Assembly: GCA_937959275.1 (NCBI GenBank)
Contig: CALGLU010000079.1
Coordinates: 19,910 to 83,909 of the forward strand
DNA length: 64,000 bases
Direction of reading: 5' to 3'
Source: an uncultured Saprospiraceae bacterium
GTDB taxonomy: Bacteria > Bacteroidota > Bacteroidia > Chitinophagales > Saprospiraceae
Below the pieces are notes generated by a model, which ran no database searches, was not told the origin of the DNA, and was given only the letters and a program-made list of their open reading frames with translations. This document shows, piece by piece, positions 24,563-32,638 of this stretch (the stretch's first letter is position 1; each line of letters begins with the position of its first letter). A program made the position numbers and the translations under genes.

Positions 24563-24833
24563 TACCTCAAGAACTAAATATCTAGTCGTATTCAATTGTT
24601 CTTTTCCACCTTCTCTTCGTAACAGAACCTGTCAAGATAGCTTTTGAATCTCAGCCCTTTAGGCTGATGATCTTATTTTGTTTATATCTAGGGGGCCATG
24701 ACCCCAGCTTTGGAATCTCAGCATTTCAGCTGTTTATGTCTGATAGTCTAGCTATCAAGGCCGGTTCTGTAACGACGTACAAGTGCAAAATACGCCAAAT
24801 GCACTAGTCAGTTATATCTTGACAAGGCACTAG
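24559..24833. mobile_element. CTAG-ended miniature inverted-repeat element, copy A (longer variant)
   Basis: The right 92 bp (24742-24833) are nearly identical to the right half of copies B and C (TAGCTATCAAGGCCGGTTCT; GCAAAATACGCCAAATGCAC; final CACTAG). The left part is different and longer, starting CTAGTACCTCAAGAACTA. It contains an inverted partner of the GGTTCTGT segment near 24621-24645 and a paired GAATCTCAGC direct repeat. It begins at the stop codon of the 130-residue gene. No transposase is encoded. Confidence 0.75.
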
Positions 24834-25015
24834 AATCTGGCAAGGTATGACGCTTTCACAGTCCCTAAAAGGCTATCAGACCGAATCTGTGCTTTGAGTA
24901 GACGAAAAATAACTGTTTTTCATACACCATGTAATTAGTACTAGAGACACTAGCCATTCAGCATTCAATTAGAACTAAGTGAAAATTTAAAAGAATGTCA
25001 ACACTCTATAAACAA
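24834..25015. other. Intergenic DNA between element A and the SPFH-gene terminator
   Basis: About 180 bp without a gene. A short CTAGAGACACTAG palindrome (24942-24954) may be debris of the CTAG-ended element. Nothing else is recognised. Confidence 0.4.
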
Positions 25016-25054
25016 AAAAGAGGCTGTATCATATGTTTGACACAGCCTCTTTTC
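25016..25054 (-). terminator. Terminator of the SPFH-protein gene (probably bidirectional)
   Basis: A long stem AGAGGCTGTGTCA / TGATACAGCCTCT is flanked by A-runs and T-runs on both sides, 20 bp past the prohibitin-like gene stop. Confidence 0.85.
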
Positions 25055-25073
25055 TTTTATTCTAAACTCTCAT

Positions 25074-25922
25074 TTAATTATTACCAAGGATCAGCGGAAG
25101 ACCGCCTCCTTCTCCACCACCAACGATGACCACCTTTGAATTCGGTGATTGTGCTAGTTCGAGCGTTGCCTCTATGCCCTTGTCCTTCAGGATATTACTT
25201 GTCAAACTTGCATTCAAGATTCTATTTGCATCTGCTTTGGCTTGCGCTTCAATAATCTTACGCTCAGCTTCTTTTCGTTCTCTGTCAAGTTTAAAGTCAA
25301 ATTGAAAAGACAATTGCTCTTCTTCTAGCTTTTGCTCAATCGCATCTCGCAGTGTCTCTGGTAATTGCACCGATTTCACAAGGACAGCATCAAGAGCTAT
25401 ATTCTTCTCTTCGATAGATTTTCTTGTTTGCTCATATATCTCAGTTTGAATCGCTTCTCGTTTCGTCGAATACAATTCTTCTGGCAAATATTTACCAATA
25501 ACCTCTCTAGTCGCCGATCTAATTTCTGGTTGGATAATCCGACGAGCGTAATCAGTACCGACTTCATCGTGTAAATGACCAATTCTAGATGGAATTGGGC
25601 TAAATCGATAGGCTAAATCAACTTGGATTGACAAACCATTTTTGGATAGCACATCCATACTCTCCTCTCCTTCCTGAAATCTGACATCATAAATGATCAT
25701 ATCATTCCACGGCATGACGACATGAAAGCCCTGGTCATACACCTTATCTTTTTGGACACCACCAGCAAACCGCTTGAATTGCACGCCTTTGCTACCTGCT
25801 GGGACCGTTATAAATGTTGTGCTTGTTAGAAGCGTGAAGATGAGAAAGACGACAAAAGCCAGAATTATGTATTTCATAAAATTGGCTTGTTTTAGATCAA
25901 ATGGATTCTTACGTTGTGGCAT
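25074..25922 (-). CDS. Prohibitin-family SPFH/Band 7 membrane protein
   Basis: The protein has one N-terminal TM segment (FMKYIILAFVVFLIFTLL, ~14-32) followed by an SPFH domain: VPAGSKGVQFKRFAGGVQ, EGEESMDVLSKNGLSIQVDLAYRF, VIGKYLPEELYSTKREAIQTEI. A coiled-coil (LEEEQLSFQFDFKLDRERKEAERKIIEAQ) follows. It is 282 residues, as usual for prohibitins. Such proteins form large membrane rings and organise proteases or microdomains. The C-terminus ends with a Gly-rich VGGGEGGGLPLILGNN. The gene stands alone between a terminator and a 228-bp gap upstream that holds no gene. Confidence 0.93.
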   Translation of the reverse strand: MPQRKNPFDLKQANFMKYIILAFVVFLIFTLLTSTTFITVPAGSKGVQFKRFAGGVQKDKVYDQGFHVVMPWNDMIIYDVRFQEGEESMDVLSKNGLSIQVDLAYRFSPIPSRIGHLHDEVGTDYARRIIQPEIRSATREVIGKYLPEELYSTKREAIQTEIYEQTRKSIEEKNIALDAVLVKSVQLPETLRDAIEQKLEEEQLSFQFDFKLDRERKEAERKIIEAQAKADANRILNASLTSNILKDKGIEATLELAQSPNSKVVIVGGGEGGGLPLILGNN

Positions 25923-26150
25923 AGATTGCTTTTAAAGGTTAACTGTTTTTCAATTATGATGTGATTAAAGCATGTATGTTAAAATAGTTTGTATGTGCTT
26001 GATTTTCAAAAAGATGCTGTTTTGGAGATGCATAGCCATTGCTATGGATCGAGAAAAAGCAGAAGTATTTAAGATCAATGACATGAAAAATAATTAACTA
26101 TATATTCTTAAATCACCTCAATATATTACTATGAACAAAATTGGGCTTGG

Positions 26151-27131
26151 TTAGTTCCGTATGGCCTCTCTGTTTATCAGATTTATCAGGTCTTTTCCCG
26201 TCCAATCCATCAGGCATTTCATATGCCCTTTAGGACATTTGCCTCTCCCTGACTTCGAACAAGGCCAGCAAGATAAATGATCATTTTCTAGTAAGAGTGG
26301 TGTATTCTCTTTTTTTGTCAAATAAGGATACATCCCAAACTTTGGAGACGTACTCCCGTACACAACCACAATTTTTTTATTGAACGCTGCCGCAATGTGC
26401 ATCAAGCCCGTATCACCCGTGATGACTAATTGACTTTCTCTGACAAGGACAGCAGATTCAAGAAGGCTACACTTACCGACCTTATTATTCACAAATCGGC
26501 GTGAGTATTCTTCAATCAGCTTTGATTTCTCAACGTCTAATGGCCCTCCTAATAAGATGATCGGCTCGTCGGACTGATTAATGTAGTCAACACACAGCTC
26601 TACAGGAATCTGCTTTGTTAAATGAGCTCCTCCAATCACCAATGCAGTATAGGCACCTTTGATGTTTAATGCGTTTATGTAATTCAACATAGATTTCTCT
26701 GAGTCTTCATCTATAAATAACTCTATCCCTTGATCATCATTTTCGACCTTGAGTTGAGCTACGGCATTAAAAAACTGATCAACTAAGTGTCCTTGCGGCA
26801 ATTTGTCAATCCGGAGGTTTAAAAACATCCATTTTTCAAGTGTGAATTTCTTAAATGAAACGAAAGGACATTTCAATACCGACCGTAATCGATACGATCT
26901 AGGCGTTTTATGTAAGTCAATGACAAGATTGTACTTTTCATCAAGTAGAGATTGCTTATGCTCTACCCAATCTTTGTCAAAACAGTATAATTTATCAATA
27001 TAAATATTGTTCTCTAAGACTGATTTATATTTTGATTTGGTAAGAAAATGGAGATCTGTTTTCAACTGGTCTTTGATACAGCGAATGATTGGACTTGTCA
27101 TTACCAAATCACCTATAGCCCCAAATCGCAC
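26151..27131 (-). CDS. Glycosyltransferase family 9 (heptosyltransferase-like)
   Basis: This GT-B fold enzyme adds heptose or a related sugar to lipopolysaccharide core from a nucleotide-sugar donor, at the inner-membrane cytoplasmic face. Motifs are RFGAIGDLVMTSPIIR at the N-terminus, LVIGGAHLTKQIP, IILLGGPLDVEKS, and the donor site VITGDTGLMHIAAAFNKKIVVVYGSTSPKFG. The Cys cluster CWPCSKSGRGKCPKGHMKC is typical of GT9. The ORF-track start is a GTG inside the usual MKILIVRFG beginning; the frame reads NLKILIV upstream with no ATG (only ATT or CTG), so the real start is probably non-canonical and 5-9 codons earlier. Confidence 0.92.
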   Translation of the reverse strand: MRFGAIGDLVMTSPIIRCIKDQLKTDLHFLTKSKYKSVLENNIYIDKLYCFDKDWVEHKQSLLDEKYNLVIDLHKTPRSYRLRSVLKCPFVSFKKFTLEKWMFLNLRIDKLPQGHLVDQFFNAVAQLKVENDDQGIELFIDEDSEKSMLNYINALNIKGAYTALVIGGAHLTKQIPVELCVDYINQSDEPIILLGGPLDVEKSKLIEEYSRRFVNNKVGKCSLLESAVLVRESQLVITGDTGLMHIAAAFNKKIVVVYGSTSPKFGMYPYLTKKENTPLLLENDHLSCWPCSKSGRGKCPKGHMKCLMDWTGKDLINLINREAIRN

Positions 27132-27252
27132 GATTAAAATCTTCAGGTTTCTAAAAATTACAGCTCAGTTAATAAATTCTTCATAATAAAGATGTTAAAA
27201 CATAGGCAGAATACCACTACAATTCTGAGTAAATTGCTACAGAATTATAGAA

Positions 27253-27531
27253 ATGAAAGTAGTCAACGTTCAAGTCATCGGTAAAGTACAGGGCGTCTCA
27301 TTCAGATTCTCTACTATGGAAAAGGCAAAATCACTACAATTGAAGGGATGGGTCAAAAATCAAATGGACGGTAGTGTAAAGATCCTTGCACAAGGTGCTG
27401 ACAATTCTATTGCCTCATTAATCGAATGGTGTCATAACGGGCCGACCGCAGCTAGCGTTGATAAAGTTATGGTAGAGGAACTGAATCAATCAACGTTACA
27501 ACATTTAGAATCATTTGAAATCAGACGATGA
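27253..27531 (+). CDS. acyP: Acylphosphatase
   Basis: This 92-residue enzyme hydrolyses acyl phosphates. The signature is GKVQGVSFRFSTMEKAKSL: Arg in the phosphate loop is replaced in position by the GVSFR arrangement, where the family usually has GVxFR, so the catalytic Arg is kept. LKGWVKNQMDGSVKILAQG provides the catalytic Asn. Its stop overlaps the next gene by 4 bp (ATGA). Confidence 0.93.
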   Translation: MKVVNVQVIGKVQGVSFRFSTMEKAKSLQLKGWVKNQMDGSVKILAQGADNSIASLIEWCHNGPTAASVDKVMVEELNQSTLQHLESFEIRR

Positions 27532-28037
27532 TTAAGGATCGCATACAGCATTACTATCGGACTGAGCGCATCAGCAGTGTCGTGTTTTCAGGAGTGGGAG
27601 TCGTCAGTTCTTGTTTAGGCTTGTTGTATTACTTAATCCAGCAATCTGAATTGAGTCTTGGTCTGATGCTCGGATTATGTATTGTAGGATCGTATCAAAT
27701 CATAGTTGGCCTCATACGCCTAATCAGGAGCAGAGATCGGTTTAAAAAAAGCATAGAGGATGTAGATGCTCAGAGCAGTTATATTAGAGATATCGAATTA
27801 CCTAGAATCATCAAAAAAGAACAGTTGATCAAACAAATGCGGTATATCGAAATCAGCTTTCTCGTTGTGTCAGTTACCTTGATGTCATTTTTTCTTTTAA
27901 AACCCAATAACCACCATATGATGGGTACGCTCATTGGCCTTTGCTTTCATGCTGGTTTTTTGCTAAGCTTTGATCTGTTCTCCCAATTTAGAATTCAGGA
28001 ATACATCCATCAGCTTCAGAAATATTTGAATTTATAG
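27528..28037 (+). CDS. Four-TM membrane protein of unknown function
   Basis: I do not recognise a family. The 169-residue protein has paired hydrophobic segments (VFSGVGVVSSCLGLLYYLI; LGLMLGLCIVGSYQIIVGLI; ISFLVVSVTLMSFFLL; MGTLIGLCFHAGFLLSFDLF) separated by a charged cytoplasmic loop (RSRDRFKKSIEDVDAQ). It is translationally coupled to acyP. Its 3' end overlaps the convergent endonuclease gene by 6 bp. Confidence 0.75.
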   Translation: MIKDRIQHYYRTERISSVVFSGVGVVSSCLGLLYYLIQQSELSLGLMLGLCIVGSYQIIVGLIRLIRSRDRFKKSIEDVDAQSSYIRDIELPRIIKKEQLIKQMRYIEISFLVVSVTLMSFFLLKPNNHHMMGTLIGLCFHAGFLLSFDLFSQFRIQEYIHQLQKYLNL

Positions 28038-29651
28038 CTTCACAATTTTTTGATTGAGTGCATATCCATGTTCATTAAATAAGAGTTGGATAATATACAA
28101 TCCCTTTTCAAGATGCTGCAATGAGATAACAGATCTATATTCCTGTTCCAAAACTTGTCTTCCGCTCATATCAAAAATTCGAATGCCATCAATATTTGTC
28201 CCATTGATCACTAATTCATTAAATACAGGATTGGGGCTTAAGTCAATCTTAATCGGCTGAATTACGTCTTCAACATCCGTAACCATGTCACAAGTTATCC
28301 CGTCTTCATTTCCCCAAATTAAATCTGCGTACTCCGGATGATCGATATATGGATTGCGATTCCCTTGAATAGAAAACACAGCATTATTCCGATCGATTTC
28401 TTTTTGCGATACAGGATCTTGTCTGTGCCACTTCAACAATACGTCTAAATACCAATCCACAAAAAAACTATACTCTTCCCCTGACAATACCCGCTGCCCT
28501 CTGGAATCTACATTTTGCCACGCCCCAGCTACTGGACCATATCGAGTCGCTACATACAAATGCATACGCGCCACATCTCCCTTGTATTCATCAATAGGTT
28601 CAAACACTTCAAGCGTAAACCCTTCAAGTGATGAAAATCCTAATTTAGAACCATTCGATGTTTCAATTATCAAATCGTCAGTTTCTCCATAAGGGAAATT
28701 TGACCGCGTTGTATTGACAATTTTATCTGCTGGGATGATAAAATGAATATCACTGTATTGATCAGTATCTCGATTTCCTCCCCACCAAGATGTCGGAAAG
28801 GAATGTTCCCTATTATAATACAATCCTTCTTGATCAATATCTTCACCAAAGTCTTTATCCTCACCTGGAATATATTCATACGCCTCTGGCCCAGCTGGAT
28901 TATCACTATACATATCCCATATAATAAGTTGCTCACCGGCATCATTCAGACGTAGATCAGTCGTAAAATGAGAATCCCAAATATCAAAACTACGATCTGT
29001 GTATGGGATCACTCGATGGTCATCAAGCAAAGTAGTTAATGAGGATTTAAGGTCCGCACATCTATCGCCTAATTGTATGCCCATATCAATGTCCGCATAA
29101 TAGTCTGATCTAATCTGCAGTTCATCCAAGGCCATGTCAAATTCTCCTGATGTACTCGTAAAGCGAAAAGCGAAATGGACAGATTGCCCAATTAAAAAGT
29201 CCAATGCGATTGAAGGATGGTAAGCTGCATTAGAAATCTCATTGTCATCGCCTATAGGGTATAACGAAATAGGCACTGGACTCCAAGTTGCTGATTCTAT
29301 TGCTTGAATAGTAGATCCTCCAGTATAATCTGAAGCAAAAAACAACTCCAAGTCTCCATTCACAATCGCGTTTTTATACTTAAAAGAGATAAAAGGCATC
29401 GCCGATTGACCGAAAGCGATCAGTTCTGAAACCAACCAAATCGAATAATTAGTCTCTGATCCTCTCAGCCGAATAATGGGCTCTCCAAAATCAGTCGCAC
29501 AGCTCCATGTTGACTGACTCGACGCTTCCTGAACAATCGTCCAGCTATTTTGCGAGCAATCATTAAATGACTCAATCTCACTTAATCCCTGAGCCGATAT
29601 AAAATGTAAACCCACACAAGACATGAATAGGATTGTAAAATAAATGCGCAT
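28032..29651 (-). CDS. Secreted endonuclease I family nuclease with T9SS sorting domain
   Basis: The signal peptide is MRIYFTILFMSCVGLHFISAQ (ATG 29651; the track uses a TTG two codons up). Residues ~20-190 form a jelly-roll-like domain (ISFKYKNAIVNGDLELFFASDYTGG). Then comes the endonuclease I core: YNREHSFPTSWWGG, YSDIHFIIPADKIVNTTRSNFPYG, VARMHLYVATRYG and EIDRNNAVFSIQGNRNPYIDHPEYADLIW (HNH-like His-Asn metal site). The C-terminal ~75 residues (IDLSPNPVFNELVIN ... LEKGLYIIQLL) are a T9SS type A sorting domain. It probably degrades extracellular DNA for nutrient gain. Confidence 0.93.
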   Translation of the reverse strand: MRIYFTILFMSCVGLHFISAQGLSEIESFNDCSQNSWTIVQEASSQSTWSCATDFGEPIIRLRGSETNYSIWLVSELIAFGQSAMPFISFKYKNAIVNGDLELFFASDYTGGSTIQAIESATWSPVPISLYPIGDDNEISNAAYHPSIALDFLIGQSVHFAFRFTSTSGEFDMALDELQIRSDYYADIDMGIQLGDRCADLKSSLTTLLDDHRVIPYTDRSFDIWDSHFTTDLRLNDAGEQLIIWDMYSDNPAGPEAYEYIPGEDKDFGEDIDQEGLYYNREHSFPTSWWGGNRDTDQYSDIHFIIPADKIVNTTRSNFPYGETDDLIIETSNGSKLGFSSLEGFTLEVFEPIDEYKGDVARMHLYVATRYGPVAGAWQNVDSRGQRVLSGEEYSFFVDWYLDVLLKWHRQDPVSQKEIDRNNAVFSIQGNRNPYIDHPEYADLIWGNEDGITCDMVTDVEDVIQPIKIDLSPNPVFNELVINGTNIDGIRIFDMSGRQVLEQEYRSVISLQHLEKGLYIIQLLFNEHGYALNQKIVKL

Positions 29652-29720
29652 GGTCAAATTTAGTGGAATGAATGGACAACAATTAACTCACAAAAGACTA
29701 ATCTTAATAATTAACTCTTT

Positions 29721-29890
29721 CTAGTGGTCTGTCAAGTATATATTGACTAGTTGAATTTGATAGTAGTTTGTGCATGAACTAGGCGCAGGTTCGGTCTGAT
29801 AGCCTTAGCTATCAAGGCCGGTTCTGTAACGACGTGCATGTGCAAAATACGCCAAATGCACTAGTCAGTTATATCTTGACAGAGCACTGG
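29721..29890. mobile_element. CTAG-ended miniature inverted-repeat element, copy B (170 bp)
   Basis: Terminal inverted repeats of about 27 bp are present (left CTAGTGGTCTGTCAAG..ATTGACTAG; right CTAGTCAG..CTTGACAGAGCAC). The centre holds a GATAGCcttaGCTATC hairpin. It is about 90% similar to copy C at 51450. Its right end forms the last codons and stop of the PLP decarboxylase gene. Confidence 0.88.
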
Positions 29891-31383
29891 CTAGCTAATA
29901 ACTGTTGTACTTCCTGCTGCAGCACCTCTAGATATTCATCGATATGAGACAAGTGCGTTCTGAAATTAGCTACTGCAAGGCGTAACCACACCACACCAGC
30001 AATGGTTGTGGTCGAAATAAAATATGTCGAATTCTCTCGAATTCTATGTGACAGGTCCAGATTAAATGTATTGGCCTGCTCTTGTTTATCTAATTCATAT
30101 CTGTAAATACAAACTGATAATTCTGGTTTGGGACCGACTAAAAATCCTAAATCTTGAACACGCTGATAAAAATACAAAGTCAACAACCACTTCTCCTCCA
30201 AGCAGGCTGTAAAAGGGGCTAGTCCATGTAATTGGAGAGGGAGCCACATCCGAAGCCCCCTAAAGTGCTTTGTCAATTCTGGCCCAGCTTCTGCAGGTGA
30301 TATGTAGGGATTGCGATCACCAGCATCTTGAAGATAATTCGCTTGATACCGATGCAAATTGAGTAAGGCTGATCTGTCCTTCACAAGCAAAGCACCCGAA
30401 CCATAAGGCAAAAACAAGGTCTTATGAGGATCCATAACTACCGAATCTGCTCGCTCAATGCCCTTAAATAATGGCTTCAACTCATCAACCAAAATAAAAA
30501 ACCCACCATACGCTGCATCGATATGAAACCAGCATTGATACTGCTCAGCAACCGCAGCAATTGCATCAATGGGATCAACTGACCCCACATCTGTTGTACC
30601 AGCTGACGCAACAATTAGAAAAGGATTTAGTCCCTCTTCACGATCTGCTTGTAGTTGCGCACCCAAGTCTTCTACATTCATCTTAAAGTCTTCATCTATG
30701 CCTACATCTCTCCACACACATTCATCCAAACCAAGTATGCGTAATGCTTTATGCACACAATGATGGGTCTGCTTGGTCATATAGACAACAGACCTTCGAA
30801 CATTTGTGCTATTCACTGCTTTCGCATGTCTTGCAGTCGCAATCGCTGTTAGATTAGCAATCGATCCTCCAGAAGGCAAATTACCAAAGGCTGTCTGAGG
30901 ATACCCTATCAGATCACACATCCATTTGATGAGCTGATTCTCAATTTTGACAGCTCCTGGGCCTGCAAAATACATGCCCGCAAAGTGATCTGTAAAGGCT
31001 GATATATAATCTGCTAATGCTGATGAATACACACCGCCGCCCGGAATATAGCCCAGATGGCCTGGCATCGCAGGACGAACGCCAGGCGTATCAACGGTTT
31101 CTTGCAATGTACGGATGAGCTCTTCTAATGATCTACCAGTCGCCTGAATAGGAAAATGGTCCAATTGATCAATAACTGAATAGTCTGCACCAAATGCTGC
31201 CTGCTCTTGAATTGTTTGAATAAAGCTTGAGCCATATGATGTTGCAGAGCGATTCCACGATTCTAATTGGTCTTTATCGGGCTCTAGTCTATTAGCGCTC
31301 GATTCCAGTCTAACTATTCTTTCTTTTAACGAATCCAATCGAATTAGTAACTCGGAACTGAAGGATCGATCTCCGCAGACCAA
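29869..31383 (-). CDS. PLP-dependent group II decarboxylase (aromatic amino acid / glutamate decarboxylase family)
   Basis: This enzyme decarboxylates an L-amino acid. The domain runs ~residue 90-480: MPGHLGYIPGGGVYSSALADY, FGNLPSGGSIANLTAI, HHCVHKALRILG, ASAGTTDVGSVDPI, WFHIDAAYGGFF and the PLP lysine in VMDPHKTLFLPYGSG (~317). The substrate (tyrosine, DOPA, tryptophan, glutamate or 2,4-diaminobutyrate) cannot be assigned. The frame opens at a TTG 40 bp inside the moeB-like gene; a later TTG (LDSLKER) is an alternative start. The last seven residues (SQCSVKI) and the stop come from miniature element B. Confidence 0.88.
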   Translation of the reverse strand: MVCGDRSFSSELLIRLDSLKERIVRLESSANRLEPDKDQLESWNRSATSYGSSFIQTIQEQAAFGADYSVIDQLDHFPIQATGRSLEELIRTLQETVDTPGVRPAMPGHLGYIPGGGVYSSALADYISAFTDHFAGMYFAGPGAVKIENQLIKWMCDLIGYPQTAFGNLPSGGSIANLTAIATARHAKAVNSTNVRRSVVYMTKQTHHCVHKALRILGLDECVWRDVGIDEDFKMNVEDLGAQLQADREEGLNPFLIVASAGTTDVGSVDPIDAIAAVAEQYQCWFHIDAAYGGFFILVDELKPLFKGIERADSVVMDPHKTLFLPYGSGALLVKDRSALLNLHRYQANYLQDAGDRNPYISPAEAGPELTKHFRGLRMWLPLQLHGLAPFTACLEEKWLLTLYFYQRVQDLGFLVGPKPELSVCIYRYELDKQEQANTFNLDLSHRIRENSTYFISTTTIAGVVWLRLAVANFRTHLSHIDEYLEVLQQEVQQLLASQCSVKI

Positions 31384-32471
31384 GCCAAGATGCCGCCCTT
31401 GAGGTTATACAACTTAGTCAGACCTAGCTGCGTTTGAAGCTGGAGAATGGCTGTAGCACTACGCTGGCCACTCCTACAATGGATAACAACATCTTTATCT
31501 TTTGATATTTTTTCAGCTTGTTCTATGATATTACCGAGAGGAATGAGTTCGCCGTCCAAGTTGCAAAAATCAAACTCGTATTGCTCTCTGCAATCAATCA
31601 ATTGAAAATCTTTTTTGGAGTCTTTCCACTCCTTTAGTTCAGTTACAGTAATTTCTTTGACTTCACTCATATTGTTTAGTATTTCAGTACCACAAAACTG
31701 CTCATAATTTATCAGGTCTGTGATATTAGTATCTTCATTTTTGTTAAACGTAAGAATGCGACTCTCAAGTGTTAGCGCATCAAATAAAAGCAATTTTCCA
31801 CTTAAAGGTTCACCAACATTAGCTACAATTTTAATGACTTCATTCGCTTGAAGACTGCCAATGATACCAGGCAAAACACCCAACACACCTCCTTCTGCAC
31901 AATTAGGTACACTACCAGCATTAGGAGGTACTGGATATAAGTCTCTGTAATTAGGCCCAACGACTCCTTCCTTACTGGTATAGTTAAACACAGATACCTG
32001 ACCCTCAAAGCGATAGACTGATCCATACACGTTTATTTTGTCCAGTAAGACACAGACATCATTGACCAAATATCTTGTTGGAAAATTGTCAGTTCCGTCA
32101 ACGACGATATCATAGGATTCTACAATATGTTTCGCATTCTCTGCAGTCAGTGTGTCTTGATAGATCTCTACTTGGATGTTAGGGTTAGCAGCCAGGATAC
32201 GCGCTTTTGCAATCTCAACCTTTGGCTTACCAATATCATCCATGGTGTACAATACCTGTCTTTGCAGATTACTCAAGTCGACGATGTCTGGATCAATAAT
32301 TCCTATTTTCCCAATGCCAGCCGCTGCAAGGTATAATAATGTAGGGCTACCTAATCCGCCAGCACCTACCACGAGAACACGCCCACTTTTAAGCCGCTCC
32401 TGCCCTGCCTCCTCAATAGTAGGAATGGATATATGGCGACTATACCTGATCCGTTCTTCTGTTGTTAGCAT
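31344..32471 (-). CDS. moeB: ThiF/MoeB-type adenylyltransferase with C-terminal rhodanese domain
   Basis: This is an E1-like enzyme that adenylates the C-terminal Gly of a ubiquitin-like sulfur carrier (MoaD or ThiS); the rhodanese part relays sulfur. The N-terminal domain starts RYSRHISIPTIEEAGQERL with GAGGLGSPTLLYLAAAG (~35), the DLSNLQRQVLY arginine finger, DGTDNFPTRYLVND, and CAEGGVLGVLPGIIGSLQANE. Rhodanese residues ~275-370 have the active Cys in VIHCRSGQRSA. It is 375 residues. No moaD/moaE lies nearby, so the pathway (molybdopterin or thiazole) is unresolved. Confidence 0.92.
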   Translation of the reverse strand: MLTTEERIRYSRHISIPTIEEAGQERLKSGRVLVVGAGGLGSPTLLYLAAAGIGKIGIIDPDIVDLSNLQRQVLYTMDDIGKPKVEIAKARILAANPNIQVEIYQDTLTAENAKHIVESYDIVVDGTDNFPTRYLVNDVCVLLDKINVYGSVYRFEGQVSVFNYTSKEGVVGPNYRDLYPVPPNAGSVPNCAEGGVLGVLPGIIGSLQANEVIKIVANVGEPLSGKLLLFDALTLESRILTFNKNEDTNITDLINYEQFCGTEILNNMSEVKEITVTELKEWKDSKKDFQLIDCREQYEFDFCNLDGELIPLGNIIEQAEKISKDKDVVIHCRSGQRSATAILQLQTQLGLTKLYNLKGGILAWSAEIDPSVPSY

Positions 32472-32638
32472 GCTAATAGTTACGATTTTGGGGTTATTGT
32501 TAAAGTCCTCATTGTATATGATTTGTAGGTCTAATGAACGTGGATTGTCAAGAATTTTCCCGTCTACAAGACATAATATTACACTTAACTCTCTTGAAAT
32601 ACGAAGAGTTTTAACATTCAGGCGTCAAATTTCTCCAT

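Noticed and set aside
24590-24840. tRNA or structured ncRNA in the element A region
   Set aside because: The hairpins are shared with copies B and C at other loci and fit a miniature element; no T-loop GTTCRA-type or acceptor stem was found.
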